Part shown: piece after piece, positions 1-8,654 of the stretch | Position numbering within the stretch: position 1 is the first letter of the stretch | How the letters are laid out: the number at the start of each line of letters is the position of its first letter | Program-made: the position numbers and the translations under genes | Origin: Variovorax sp. PBL-E5 | GTDB taxonomy: Bacteria > Pseudomonadota > Gammaproteobacteria > Burkholderiales > Burkholderiaceae_C | DNA length: 64,000 nucleotides | Direction: 5' to 3' | Assembly: GCF_901827185.1 (NCBI RefSeq) | Contig: NZ_LR594671.1 | Coordinates: 4,030,001 to 4,094,000 of the forward strand | The notes under the pieces: generated by a model | What the model saw: the letters and a program-made list of their open reading frames with translations, nothing else | Databases searched by the model: none | What the model was told of the DNA's origin: nothing

Positions 1-205
1 GCAAGGGCGCCGCGTCGGCCGGCAAGCGCCGCCGCAGCCGCGCGAGCAGTTGATCGATGTCGCCCAGCACCTGCTGCACGTCGAGTTCCGGGTATTCGTC
101 CTGCGCGAGACTGGCGGCCGCTTCGAGCAGCGGGAACTGCTCGTCGCTCTTCACGAGCGATTCGAAGTACTCGAGAGCGGTGGGCGTCGAAAAGCTGAAC
201 GTCAT
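1..205 (-). CDS. SirB1-like (transglutaminase/TPR family) protein, N-terminal fragment
   Basis: A minus-strand gene starts at an ATG (complement at 203-205) and runs off the left edge, leaving 68 residues. The visible protein begins MTFSFSTPTALEYFESLV and continues as acidic helical sequence (LLEAAASLAQDEYPELD). This resembles the N-terminus of SirB1-type proteins, which combine a transglutaminase-like fold with TPR repeats. In related genomes such a gene lies beside murJ and rpsT, as here. The core domain is outside the window, so the name rests on resemblance and neighbourhood. It lies 66 bp downstream of murJ in the same direction and may share its transcript. Confidence 0.6.
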   Translation of the reverse strand, partial: MTFSFSTPTALEYFESLVKSDEQFPLLEAAASLAQDEYPELDVQQVLGDIDQLLARLRRRLPADAAPL

Positions 206-271
206 GTGTCTTTGTAGAGGAGCGCGGCAGGAGCGTCAAGACGGCACCGCCGCTTGCGGCGCCTGCAAGGC

Positions 272-1876
272 TCAGTGGCGCATGAAACTGCGCAGCTTGA
301 GCCCCGCCGCGGCGAGCACCGCGAAATAGAGTGCGGCGGCGCCCGCGATCAGCGCCGCCAGCAGGCCGACGCGGTACAGACGATGCTCGCGCAGGCCGAT
401 CCAGTCGAAATGCTGGTTGCCCCAGACCAGGAGCGCGGCGAGCACCAGCGCGGCGGCAAGCACCTGCAGCAGGAACCGGCCCCAGCCGGGCTCGGGCTTG
501 TAGCTGCCGCGGCGCATCAGGCCGATGAGCAGCCACGCCGCATTGACCATGGCGCCGATACCGATCGTCAGCGTGAGCGCCGCGTGCTGCAGCACCGGCA
601 CCAGGAACACGTTGAGGACCTGGGTAAACACCAGCACGCCGACCGCGATCAGCATCGGCGTGCGCATGTCGTGCTTCGCGTAGTAGCCGGGTGCAAGCAC
701 CTTGATCGCCACCAGGCCGATCAGCCCGACGCCATAGCCCATCAGCGCCACCGTGGTGCGCTGCACGTCGACATCGCTGAACCTGCCGTTGTGGAACAGC
801 ACCGCGACCAGCGGCTGCGAAAACACCAGCAATGCCACCGCACAAGGCACCGAGAGCAGCACCACCAGACGCAGACCCCAGTCGAGCATCGCCGAATAGT
901 GCGCGTCGTTCTTCGCCGCGCGCGCGGCGGCGAGTTGCGGCATCAGCACCACGCCGAGCGCCACGCCCAGCATCGCGGTCGGGAACTCCATCAGCCGGTC
1001 GGCGCTGGTGACCCAGCTGACGCTGCCCTGCGCGAGGTGCGAGGCGATCTGCGTGTTGATGAGCAGCGAGATCTGCGCCACGCTGACGCCGACCAGCGCC
1101 GGCAGCATCAGCCGGACGATCTTGCGCGTCGTGGGGTCGGCCCACGCAATGCGCATCGCGTCGATGCTGGCGCCGATGCGCGGCATCATGCCGAGGCCGC
1201 GCAGCGCCGGTATCTGCAGCGCCAGTTGCAGCGCGCCGCCGACCATCACGCCGACACACTGCGCATAGATCGGCTCGATCCCATGACGCCTGAACCAGGG
1301 TGCGCCGACGACGATCGACAGGATCAGCGCCACGTTCAGCAGCACCGGCGAGGCCGCCGGCACGACGAACTTGCGCCAGGTGTTCAGGATGCCGCCGGCC
1401 AGCGCCACCAGCGACATGAAGCCGATGTAGGGGAACATCCAGCGCGTCATCACGACCGCCGCGTCGAATCCGTCAGCGGTCTGCTTCAGCCCACTCGCCA
1501 TGGCCAGGACCATCAGCGGCGCCCCGACCACGCCGAGCACGCACACCACCACCAGTGTCCACACGAGCAGCGTCGCCACATGGTCCACCAGTTCCTTGGC
1601 ACCCGCTTCGCCGCGTTCCGTCTTGCAGGCCGCCAGCACCGGCACGAAAGCCTGGCTGAACGCCCCTTCGCCGAACACCCGGCGAAAGAGATTGGGGATG
1701 CGGAACGCGACGTAGAACGCGTCGGTCAGCGCGCTGACGCCGAACACCGAGGTCATGAGCACGTCCCGGATGAGACCCGTGACCCGGGAGGCGAGCGTCA
1801 GCAGGGAAACGGTGGAGGCAGATCTGAAGAGCGACACCGCCGGAAGTGTAGGTGCACTCGATGCGCCCTCTTTCAC
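272..1876 (-). CDS. murJ: Lipid II flippase MurJ
   Basis: MurJ (MviN) moves undecaprenyl-pyrophosphoryl-MurNAc-pentapeptide-GlcNAc across the inner membrane for peptidoglycan synthesis. The 534-residue protein opens with the family signature SLFRSASTVSLLTLASRVTG followed by IRDVLMTSVFG, then about 14 hydrophobic segments typical of the MOP exporter superfamily. The length is normal. The longest frame starts at a GTG at 1876, but homologues usually begin at or near the SLFRS motif, so a second in-frame GTG at 1837 is a plausible true start; neither has a strong ribosome binding site. It is divergent from rpsT and upstream of the SirB1-like gene. Confidence 0.95.
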   Translation of the reverse strand: MKEGASSAPTLPAVSLFRSASTVSLLTLASRVTGLIRDVLMTSVFGVSALTDAFYVAFRIPNLFRRVFGEGAFSQAFVPVLAACKTERGEAGAKELVDHVATLLVWTLVVVCVLGVVGAPLMVLAMASGLKQTADGFDAAVVMTRWMFPYIGFMSLVALAGGILNTWRKFVVPAASPVLLNVALILSIVVGAPWFRRHGIEPIYAQCVGVMVGGALQLALQIPALRGLGMMPRIGASIDAMRIAWADPTTRKIVRLMLPALVGVSVAQISLLINTQIASHLAQGSVSWVTSADRLMEFPTAMLGVALGVVLMPQLAAARAAKNDAHYSAMLDWGLRLVVLLSVPCAVALLVFSQPLVAVLFHNGRFSDVDVQRTTVALMGYGVGLIGLVAIKVLAPGYYAKHDMRTPMLIAVGVLVFTQVLNVFLVPVLQHAALTLTIGIGAMVNAAWLLIGLMRRGSYKPEPGWGRFLLQVLAAALVLAALLVWGNQHFDWIGLREHRLYRVGLLAALIAGAAALYFAVLAAAGLKLRSFMRH

Positions 1877-1997
1877 GGACGCGCAACGCGTCGGACCAAC
1901 TCCAGAAATACCGCGGATCCGGCTCCGCCGGTCCGCAGGTATTGCCCCCTGCGAGGGGGTTGCAGGCTACACGAAGTGAGCAAGGCTGGGGGTTTGC

Positions 1998-2003
1998 TAG
2001 AAT
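1998..2003 (+). promoter_or_regulatory. Possible -10 box for rpsT
   Basis: TAGAAT matches the sigma-70 -10 consensus at five of six positions and lies 45 bp before the rpsT start in the murJ-rpsT intergenic region. I see no good -35 hexamer at the usual distance. A small GC hairpin (CCCCCT-gcg-AGGGGG, 1945-1959) lies further upstream. The call rests on the -10 match and position only. Confidence 0.35.
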
Positions 2004-2048
2004 CATTGGCTTTGCTGCATCATCCCCAGACACCAAGGAAACTCATTT

Positions 2049-2363
2049 ATGGCATCCGCCAAGCCCAAGAAAAAGAACCCGCGCCTCGCGTCGGGCCGTA
2101 AGCGCGTCCGCCAGGACGTCAAGCTCAACGCCGCGAACACCTCGCTGCGCTCCAAATACCGCACCGCCGTGAAGAATGTCGAAAAGGCCGTGCTGGCCGG
2201 CGACAAGACCAAGGCGGCCGAACTCTTCGCGAAGGCCCAGAGCATCGTCGACACCGTCGCCGACAAGGGCATCTTCCACAAGAACAAGGCAGCGCGCGAC
2301 AAGAGCCGCCTGTCGGCCAAGGTCAAGAACCTGGCCCTCGCCCCTGAAAAGGCCGCCGCCTGA
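2049..2363 (+). CDS. rpsT: 30S ribosomal protein S20
   Basis: S20 binds 16S rRNA early in assembly of the small ribosomal subunit. The 104-residue product is Lys/Ala-rich and begins [19 protein letters not shown], continuing with [20 protein letters not shown], typical of the family and slightly longer than the 87-residue E. coli protein, as is usual in Burkholderiales. The start is an ATG with an AAGGAA ribosome binding site upstream. It stands alone between divergent murJ and convergent DUF3579, followed by a strong terminator. Confidence 0.97.
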   Translation: MASAKPKKKNPRLASGRKRVRQDVKLNAANTSLRSKYRTAVKNVEKAVLAGDKTKAAELFAKAQSIVDTVADKGIFHKNKAARDKSRLSAKVKNLALAPEKAAA

Positions 2364-2436
2364 CGTCATCAGGCAAACAGCCCGGACCGGCCTTCGTCCA
2401 GTCCGCCGTTTGATCGGGGTGCGCTGCAGCAAAGTG

Positions 2437-2462
2437 AAAAACCGCCTTCGGGCGGTTTTTTC
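2437..2462 (+). terminator. Rho-independent terminator after rpsT, probably bidirectional
   Basis: A six-base-pair stem ACCGCC/GGCGGT closed by a TTCG tetraloop is flanked by A residues on the left and a run of T residues on the right. It ends rpsT transcription. Because the left flank is A-rich it would also work for the convergent DUF3579 gene on the other strand. Confidence 0.9.
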
Positions 2463-2485
2463 ATGGGCGCGGCCCTTGCCCGCTT

Positions 2486-2833
2486 TCAGACCCGGCCGGC
2501 CTGCGGCGGCTTGACCGGCGCCGGCGACGCATCCGGCACCAGGCAGGCTTCGGCGACCTGCAAGCCGTTGTCGCGGGCGAAGTTCATCACGAAGTCCCAG
2601 GCCATCACGTTGGCCTCGCGCAGTTCGCGGCTGACGACCACGCACTTGATGCCGTTGATGATCGTCGGCACGCACCACGGCGAATAGCTCAGGTGACTGC
2701 CCGGATAGGCGCCGCCCGGCCGGAACGAACACATCACGCCCGCCAGCCGCTCCGCCCAGTCGCTCGGGCGAAAGGTCCGGCCATCCTGGGTGATGCCCTG
2801 AATGAAGACTTCTTTGGCGCTGGGAGAAATCAT
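2486..2833 (-). CDS. DUF3579 domain protein
   Basis: This 115-residue cytoplasmic protein of unknown function matches the DUF3579 family seen in Betaproteobacteria, often near rpsT and arginine genes. Visible family features are the N-terminal KEVFIQGITQDGRTFRPSDW, the central MCSFRPGG and the GIKCVVVSRELR strand followed by an amphipathic helix (VMAWDFVMNFARDNGL). It has no signal peptide or membrane segment. It is divergent from argD and convergent with rpsT, sharing the terminator between them. Confidence 0.85.
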   Translation of the reverse strand: MISPSAKEVFIQGITQDGRTFRPSDWAERLAGVMCSFRPGGAYPGSHLSYSPWCVPTIINGIKCVVVSRELREANVMAWDFVMNFARDNGLQVAEACLVPDASPAPVKPPQAGRV

Positions 2834-2961
2834 CGGTTGGCGTGAAGGTGGCGCAGACGCTTGCTGCGCCGCACAACGATTCTATCCGGGGGTTCCGCGA
2901 GCGATCCACGCGGGCATTGCTGTAATGCGCAATCCTCAACGACGCTGTCAAACCGGCCGCC

Positions 2962-2967
2962 TAGAAT
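2962..2967 (+). promoter_or_regulatory. Possible -10 box for argDF
   Basis: TAGAAT lies 27 bp before the chosen argD start, a suitable distance for a short leader containing the TGGAG ribosome binding site. No convincing -35 hexamer is seen, so this is a weak promoter call. Confidence 0.35.
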
Positions 2968-2993
2968 CCGCGTTCCCTTTTCTGGAGATCCCC

Positions 2994-4199
2994 ATGAGCG
3001 CCGCTGTCGCACCCTCGTCGCCCCACGTCATGAACACCTACGGCCGCCTGCCGATCGCGTTGTCGCACGGCCAAGGCTGTCGAGTGTGGGACACCGAAGG
3101 GCGCGCCTACCTCGACGGCCTGGGCGGCATCGCCGTCAACACGCTCGGCCACAACCATCCCGAGCTGGTGCCTGCGCTGCAGGACCAGATCACCAAGCTG
3201 ATCCACAGCTCCAACTACTACTACGTGCCGGGCCAGGAGCAACTCGCAGCCAAACTGACCGAGCTTTCCGGGCTCACCAACGCCTTCTTCTGCTGCACCG
3301 GCCTGGAAGCCAACGAAGCCGCACTCAAGCTGGCACGCAAGTTCGGCCATGACAAGGGCATCGAGCGGCCGGAGATCGTGGTCTACGAGGCCGCGTTCCA
3401 TGGCCGCAGCATCGCCACGCTGTCGGCCACCGGCAACCCCAAGGTGCAGAAAGGCTTCGGCCCGCTGGTCGAGGGCTTCATCCGCGTGCCGCTCAACGAC
3501 TTCGACGCGCTGAAGGAGGCGACTGAAGGCAATCCGAATGTGGTGGCCGTGTTCTTCGAAACCATCCAGGGCGAAGGCGGCATCCACCCGATGCGCTGGG
3601 AGTACCTGCGGCAAGTGCGCCAGCTGTGCGACGAGCGCGACTGGCTGATGATGATCGACGAAGTCCAGTGCGGCATGGGCCGCACCGGCAAGTGGTTCGC
3701 GCACCAGTGGGCCGGCATCAAGCCGGACGTGATGCCGCTGGCCAAGGGCCTCGGCTCGGGCGTGCCGATCGGCGCCGTGGTCGCCGGCCCGCGCGCCGCC
3801 CATATCTTCGGCCCCGGCAACCACGGCACCACTTTCGGCGGCAATCCGCTCGCGATGCGCGCCGGCATCGAGACCATCCGCATCATGGAAGAGCACCAGC
3901 TGCTCGACAACGCTGCCAAGGTCGGCGCGCACCTCAAGGCCGCGCTGGAGCGCGAGCTCGGCAGCCTGCCCGGCGTGGCCGAGATCCGCGGCCAGGGCCT
4001 GATGCTCGGCATCGAGCTCGACCGGCCCTGCGGCGTGATCCTGAACCGCGCCTGCGACGCCGGCCTGCTGCTGAGCGTGACCGCCGACAACGTGATCCGC
4101 CTGGTGCCGCCGCTGATCCTCAGCACCGCCGAAGCGGACGAGATCGTCGCGCTGCTGGTGCCGGTCGTGAAGACCTTCCTCTCGGAGCCTCGGCCATGA
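2994..4199 (+). CDS. argD: Acetylornithine aminotransferase
   Basis: A PLP-dependent class III aminotransferase that makes N-acetylornithine from the 5-semialdehyde in arginine synthesis. The 401-residue protein has the IDEVQCGMGRTGK motif (PLP-contacting Asp222) and the Schiff-base lysine in PLAKGLGSG (about Lys251). The FFCCTGLEANEAALK segment replaces the commoner NSGAEANE. I chose the ATG at 2994, preceded by TGGAG, over upstream in-frame starts because homologues begin near here. Its TGA overlaps the argF start (ATGA), implying coupled translation with the next arginine enzyme. An ornithine or succinylornithine role cannot be excluded. Confidence 0.9.
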   Translation: MSAAVAPSSPHVMNTYGRLPIALSHGQGCRVWDTEGRAYLDGLGGIAVNTLGHNHPELVPALQDQITKLIHSSNYYYVPGQEQLAAKLTELSGLTNAFFCCTGLEANEAALKLARKFGHDKGIERPEIVVYEAAFHGRSIATLSATGNPKVQKGFGPLVEGFIRVPLNDFDALKEATEGNPNVVAVFFETIQGEGGIHPMRWEYLRQVRQLCDERDWLMMIDEVQCGMGRTGKWFAHQWAGIKPDVMPLAKGLGSGVPIGAVVAGPRAAHIFGPGNHGTTFGGNPLAMRAGIETIRIMEEHQLLDNAAKVGAHLKAALERELGSLPGVAEIRGQGLMLGIELDRPCGVILNRACDAGLLLSVTADNVIRLVPPLILSTAEADEIVALLVPVVKTFLSEPRP

Positions 4200-5152
4200 G
4201 CGCGGCGCCGGCGATTCGGCACTATCTCCAGTTCTCGGACTTCACGGCCGACGAGTATGCGCACGTGTTCGCACGCGCCGCACTGATCAAGAAGAAGTTC
4301 AAGGCCTACGAAAAGCACCAGCCGCTGGTCGACCGCACGATGGCGATGATCTTCGAAAAGGCCTCGACCCGCACGCGCGTGAGCTTCGAGGCCGGCATGT
4401 ACCAGTTGGGCGGCAGCGTGGTGCACCTGACCACGGGCGACAGCCAGCTCGGCCGCGCCGAGCCCATCGAGGACAGCGCCAAGGTCATCAGCCGCATGGT
4501 CGACCTGGTGATGATCCGTACCTTCGAGCAGACCAAGATCGAAGCCTTTGCGGCGCATTCGCGCGTGCCGGTCATCAATGGCCTCACCAACGAATTCCAC
4601 CCCTGCCAGATCCTGGCCGACATCTTCACTTACCTCGAGCACCGCGGCACGAATTCGGAAGGAATGCCGGACCCGGCCTTCCTGGCCGGCAAGACGGTGG
4701 CCTGGGTCGGCGACGGCAACAACATGGCCAACACCTGGCTGCAGGCCAGCGAGATCCTCGGCTTCAAGGTGCACGTGAGCACGCCGAGCGGCTACGAGGT
4801 CGACCAGTCGATCGCCGGCATCCGCTCGTCGGACAGCTACCAGGTCTTCAAGGACCCGATGGAGGCCTGCCGCGGCGCCGACCTCGTGACCACCGACGTC
4901 TGGACCAGCATGGGCTACGAGGCCGAGAACGAGGCCCGGCGCGCGGCCTTCGCCGACTGGTGCGTCGACACCGAGATGATGCGCGCGGCCCAACCCGACG
5001 CGCTCTTCATGCACTGCCTGCCCGCGCATCGCGGCGAGGAAGTCGAGGCCGACGTGATCGACGGGCCGCAATCGGTGGTCTGGGACGAAGCCGAGAACCG
5101 CATGCATGCGCAGAAGGCGCTGATGGAATTCCTGCTTCTCGGCAAGGTCTAG
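4196..5152 (+). CDS. argF: Ornithine carbamoyltransferase
   Basis: Makes citrulline from ornithine and carbamoyl phosphate in the cytoplasm. The 318-residue protein shows the carbamoyl-phosphate loop STRTR (residues 57-61), the HPCQ motif and the ornithine-binding HCLPAHRGEE near the C-terminus; all key residues are present. The start overlaps the argD stop by 4 bp, so the two form an operon. A 13-bp gap separates it from the convergent HipA-like gene, with no clear terminator. Confidence 0.96.
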   Translation: MSAAPAIRHYLQFSDFTADEYAHVFARAALIKKKFKAYEKHQPLVDRTMAMIFEKASTRTRVSFEAGMYQLGGSVVHLTTGDSQLGRAEPIEDSAKVISRMVDLVMIRTFEQTKIEAFAAHSRVPVINGLTNEFHPCQILADIFTYLEHRGTNSEGMPDPAFLAGKTVAWVGDGNNMANTWLQASEILGFKVHVSTPSGYEVDQSIAGIRSSDSYQVFKDPMEACRGADLVTTDVWTSMGYEAENEARRAAFADWCVDTEMMRAAQPDALFMHCLPAHRGEEVEADVIDGPQSVVWDEAENRMHAQKALMEFLLLGKV

Positions 5153-5165
5153 CAGAAGTCGAGGC

Positions 5166-6554
5166 TCAGCGCGCAGCCAACTTGCCGAGAAGCGCTTCGT
5201 TGTCGCTGCAGATCCGCCGGAACGCCGCGCTGATTCGCCGGTCGGCCGCGGCAAGTGCCCAGAAGGCAACAGCGGCGCGCGCCGCATCTTGCCAGGCGAC
5301 TGCGTCCGCGGGCAGCGGCAAGCGCGGCGCGTAGTTGCGAGGAGGCAGTTCGACCCCGGGCACGGGTGCATAGGCCATCGGCAACATGTCGTAGATGAGC
5401 GCCAGTTGCAGCACATGGGTGTCCCCTTGTCGGGACGGCACGAACGACAGGTTGCCGTCGTGCATGTCGGTGTTGCCGATGAGTTGCCCGAAGAGCCACA
5501 CGCGCAGGATGCGGCCAAGGTCCTGCGTCTCCAGCCAGCCCTTCTGCGCCAGAGGCTGGACCGCCTGCGCCCAAGGGCGCCCAGCGCTGCCGACGAAAGC
5601 ATGGTTCAGGGCGAACCACGACACCATGCCCGAACGACCCAGCGTGCCATGGCGATCGAAGCGGTCGACTTCCAGAAATGTTCGGCCCGCGTGTGCGTAG
5701 ACACGCGAGCGTGCAGTGGCGATGCCGGCGTGTTCCTCGAGCGCACGTCCGGCCAAGTGTTCACACACCAGAAGGTCCGACCAGCGCTGCGTGCCCGGCG
5801 AATCGTCCGACCCCGAGAACTTGACCAGCACATGCTGCTGCGCGCCATCGGCTCGCTGCCGCAGGGTCGTGAACTTCGGGAACTCGCCGCCGGCCGAGGA
5901 TCCGGCCACCCCCGGTTCCAGCGCCTGCGAAGCAAGCCTCGGATACTCCCTGGCCAGCTTCGAATCCGGCAACCCCGCAGGTGAGTCACCGGATTTCACG
6001 CGCTGCACCTGGTCGAGCCACAAGCGGCAGGCCGGCGCGCCCACCAGCAGATCGCCCGCGGTGTCCGCGCCCAGGATCGACAGCGCGTACAACACATCGT
6101 CGTTCGACCAGGCCGTCGGATCCTCGCCGACCTGGAGTACCGCAGCGTGTTGCCGCGCGAACGTGCGGCCCATGAAGCCCTGCGGCCGCATGTCCTGCAT
6201 CGGATACGGCAAGCCTTCGAACCAGCCATCCTGCATCTCCCCGTCGAGCGGCCATCCGAAGTCGCCGCTGTAGCTGAGGGCCGTGCCGTCGGGGTGGACC
6301 AAGTCCAGCGCCGCAATCTGCTCGGGCGTCCCTTCCTGGTCGATGCGAAAAAGCGGCAGCGACTCCAGCGACCCGCGCAGCGCGCGCCTGGCTGCGTACT
6401 TCGTGCGACGCGCTCGCCCCCGCACGATGAGCGCGCCCTCCGCGGCCCGCGCAGCCCGGCTCAACGTCGGCCGGCTCGCCCGCATCAGCTCGGCGAGCCT
6501 GTTGGCCGGCTGCGGGCCTTTCGCACGAAGAAGGGTGACTGGGTCGATCGGCAT
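5166..6554 (-). CDS. HipA-family Ser/Thr kinase with its own N-terminal winged helix (HipH/YjjJ-like)
   Basis: This 462-residue protein resembles HipA-type toxin kinases. Residues 1-65 look like a helix-turn-helix (ELMRASRPTLSRAARAAE) as in E. coli YjjJ/HipH, which lacks a separate HipB. The kinase part has a glycine-rich loop GSSAGGEFPKF (218-228), an ATP-binding Lys in LVKFSG (245), ExDRFDR (295-301), a catalytic GNTDMHDGNLSF (Asp363, Asn368) and a metal-binding Asp in LIYDM (389), so it should be active. No antitoxin gene adjoins it. HipA kinases modify aminoacyl-tRNA synthetases; E. coli HipH has also been reported to have nuclease activity. The target here is unknown. It is divergent from kynB, with a palindrome 74 bp from its start. 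Confidence 0.85.
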   Translation of the reverse strand: MPIDPVTLLRAKGPQPANRLAELMRASRPTLSRAARAAEGALIVRGRARRTKYAARRALRGSLESLPLFRIDQEGTPEQIAALDLVHPDGTALSYSGDFGWPLDGEMQDGWFEGLPYPMQDMRPQGFMGRTFARQHAAVLQVGEDPTAWSNDDVLYALSILGADTAGDLLVGAPACRLWLDQVQRVKSGDSPAGLPDSKLAREYPRLASQALEPGVAGSSAGGEFPKFTTLRQRADGAQQHVLVKFSGSDDSPGTQRWSDLLVCEHLAGRALEEHAGIATARSRVYAHAGRTFLEVDRFDRHGTLGRSGMVSWFALNHAFVGSAGRPWAQAVQPLAQKGWLETQDLGRILRVWLFGQLIGNTDMHDGNLSFVPSRQGDTHVLQLALIYDMLPMAYAPVPGVELPPRNYAPRLPLPADAVAWQDAARAAVAFWALAAADRRISAAFRRICSDNEALLGKLAAR

Positions 6555-6627
6555 GGTGAAACAATTTCTTGCGTCAATACCTCTCCATTTCTCAAAGGGA
6601 AAAGTTCTGACGCATCTCGACAGTATG

Positions 6628-6649
6628 AATCGATTTATGAAACGATTCT
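6628..6649. promoter_or_regulatory. 22-bp imperfect palindrome, candidate operator
   Basis: The arms GAATCG and CGATTC are perfectly inverted across a 10-bp AT-rich centre whose own bases partly pair; only the seventh pair and the central steps break symmetry. It lies in the 169-bp divergent region, 74 bp from the HipH-like start and 75 bp from the kynB start. The symmetry and position suit a dimeric regulator, possibly the helix-turn-helix of the kinase itself or a kynurenine regulator encoded elsewhere. No binding data are visible. Confidence 0.5.
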
Positions 6650-6723
6650 ATCGACAAAGCCAAGATGGAAGCCGTTGCTAATAACCGACACCACAACCCA
6701 CCAAGCAGCGCTAACTTTGCATC

Positions 6724-7368
6724 ATGAACCAACGCATCTGGGATATCTCGCCGCCGGTGCATGAAGGCGCCCCGGTCTTCCCCGGCGACACGCCCTACCG
6801 GCAGCGCTGGGCCGCGACGATCGCGCCCGGCTGCCCGGTCAATGTCAGCGAGATCACGCTGTCGCCGCATGTCGGCGCGCATGCCGATGCGCCGCTGCAT
6901 TACGACCCGGCAGGCGCCACCATTGGCGAAGTCGAACTCGCACCCTACCTCGGCCCGTGCCGCGTGATCCATGCGATCGCATGCGGACCACTGGTCGAAT
7001 GGACGCACCTCGCGCATGCGACCGACCGCCTGCCGCCGCGCGTGCTGGTGCGCACCTATGCGCAGGCGCCGGTCGAGCGCTGGGATGGCGACCTCGCCGC
7101 ATTCGCGCCCGCCACCATCGAACGGCTCGCGGCACTCGGCGTAACGCTGATCGGCATCGACACCGCAAGCATCGACCCGGCCGACAGCAAGACGCTCGAC
7201 AGCCACCAGGCCATCCGCCGCCTCGGCCTGCGCGTGCTCGAGAACCTCGTGCTCGACGACGTGGCCGAGGGCGACTACGAACTCATCGCATTGCCGCTCA
7301 AGCTCGTGAGCGCCGATGCTTCCCCCGTGCGTGCGATCCTGCGCGAACTTCCATCCGATCGACCATGA
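6724..7368 (+). CDS. kynB: Arylformamidase (kynurenine formamidase)
   Basis: Hydrolyses N-formylkynurenine to kynurenine and formate in tryptophan breakdown. The 214-residue protein has the KynB cyclase-like signatures: WDISPPV at the N-terminus, PVFPGDTPY, and the metal-binding [14 protein letters not shown]. Later [18 protein letters not shown] is also typical. It is the first gene of kynBUA; its TGA overlaps the kynU start (ATGA). The promoter presumably lies in the region shared with the HipA-like gene. Confidence 0.95.
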   Translation: MNQRIWDISPPVHEGAPVFPGDTPYRQRWAATIAPGCPVNVSEITLSPHVGAHADAPLHYDPAGATIGEVELAPYLGPCRVIHAIACGPLVEWTHLAHATDRLPPRVLVRTYAQAPVERWDGDLAAFAPATIERLAALGVTLIGIDTASIDPADSKTLDSHQAIRRLGLRVLENLVLDDVAEGDYELIALPLKLVSADASPVRAILRELPSDRP

Positions 7369-8645
7369 ACCTCGACGACTGCCGGCGCCTCGATGCGCAA
7401 GACCCTCTCGCCGCCCTGCGCGGCCAGTTCCTGCTGCCCGACGGCGTGATCTACCTCGACGGCAATTCCCTCGGCGTGCTGCCCCGGGCCACGCCGGCGC
7501 GCATCGCCGAAGTGGTCGCGAAGGAATGGGGCGAGGGCCTGATCCGATCCTGGAACACGGCGAACTGGTTTGACCTGCCGCAGCGCCTCGGCGACAAGGT
7601 CGCGCGCCTGATTGGCGCCGCACCCGGCGAGGTCGTGTGCACCGACAGCACCTCGGTCAATCTCTACAAGGTGCTGTTCGCCGCGCTGTCGCAAGCGAAG
7701 GCGGGCGGCCGCCGCATCGTGCTCAGCGAGCGCAGCAATTTCCCGACCGATCTCTACATCGCCGAGTCGCTGTGCCGCGAGCGCGGCTTCACGCTGAAAC
7801 TGATCGACGCCAGCGAACTGCCCGCCGCGCTGAACGACGAAGTGGCCGTGCTGATGCTCACGCACGTCAACTACCGCACCGGCGCGATGCACGACATGAA
7901 GGCGCTCACCGCGGCCGCGCATGCCGCCGGCGTGCTCGCCGTGTGGGACCTCGCGCACAGCGCCGGCGCAGTGCCGGTGGCACTCAACGACAGCGATGCC
8001 GACTACGCGATCGGCTGCGGCTACAAGTACCTGAACGGCGGGCCTGGCTCGCCAGCCTTCGTCTGGGTGCACGCGCGCCATGCGGACCGCTTCGAGCAGC
8101 CGCTGTCGGGCTGGTGGGGCCACGCGGCACCCTTCGAATTCACACCGCACTACCAGCCCGCGTCGGGCGTCGCACGCTATCTGTGCGGCACGCAGCCGAT
8201 CGTCGCGCTGGCCGCGCTCGAGTGCGGACTCGACACTGTGCTCGCGGCCGAGCCCTTCGATGGCGCGCGGGGCAGCATGGCCGCGCTGCGCACCAAGTCG
8301 CTGGCGCTGACCGATGCCTTCATTGCGCTGGTGGAAGCACGCTGCCCCGGCCGCTTCACGCTCGTCACGCCGCGCGAGCACCACCTGCGCGGCTCGCAGG
8401 TCTGCCTCGCGATGAGCGGCAACGGACCCGGCGCCTACGCGATCGTGCAGGCGCTGATCGCACGCGGCGTGATCGGCGACTTCCGCGCCGGCGATTCGCA
8501 GATGCCCGACATCCTGCGCTTCGGCTTCACGCCGCTCTACCTCGGCTTCGAGGATGTGTGGCGCGCGGTCGAACACCTCGTGCAGGTGCTCGAGACCGAC
8601 GAATGGAAGCGCCCCGGGTTCAACCAGAAACTGGCAGTGACCTGA
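7365..8645 (+). CDS. kynU: Kynureninase
   Basis: PLP enzyme that cleaves kynurenine to anthranilate and alanine. The 426-residue protein has [11 protein letters not shown] near the N-terminus, the PLP-contacting Asp in [12 protein letters not shown] (about 195) and the Schiff-base lysine in [12 protein letters not shown] (about Lys221). The start ATG overlaps the kynB stop, which fixes it well. Together with kynB and kynA this gives the complete three-step route from tryptophan to anthranilate. Confidence 0.96.
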   Translation: MNLDDCRRLDAQDPLAALRGQFLLPDGVIYLDGNSLGVLPRATPARIAEVVAKEWGEGLIRSWNTANWFDLPQRLGDKVARLIGAAPGEVVCTDSTSVNLYKVLFAALSQAKAGGRRIVLSERSNFPTDLYIAESLCRERGFTLKLIDASELPAALNDEVAVLMLTHVNYRTGAMHDMKALTAAAHAAGVLAVWDLAHSAGAVPVALNDSDADYAIGCGYKYLNGGPGSPAFVWVHARHADRFEQPLSGWWGHAAPFEFTPHYQPASGVARYLCGTQPIVALAALECGLDTVLAAEPFDGARGSMAALRTKSLALTDAFIALVEARCPGRFTLVTPREHHLRGSQVCLAMSGNGPGAYAIVQALIARGVIGDFRAGDSQMPDILRFGFTPLYLGFEDVWRAVEHLVQVLETDEWKRPGFNQKLAVT

Positions 8646-8654
8646 AAGCGCCCC

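Noticed and set aside
254..2101. A 615-codon plus-strand open frame opposite murJ
   Set aside because: The protein is rich in His, Arg and Gln with no recognisable motifs. It is the usual antisense shadow of a GC-rich gene; murJ on the other strand is clearly real.
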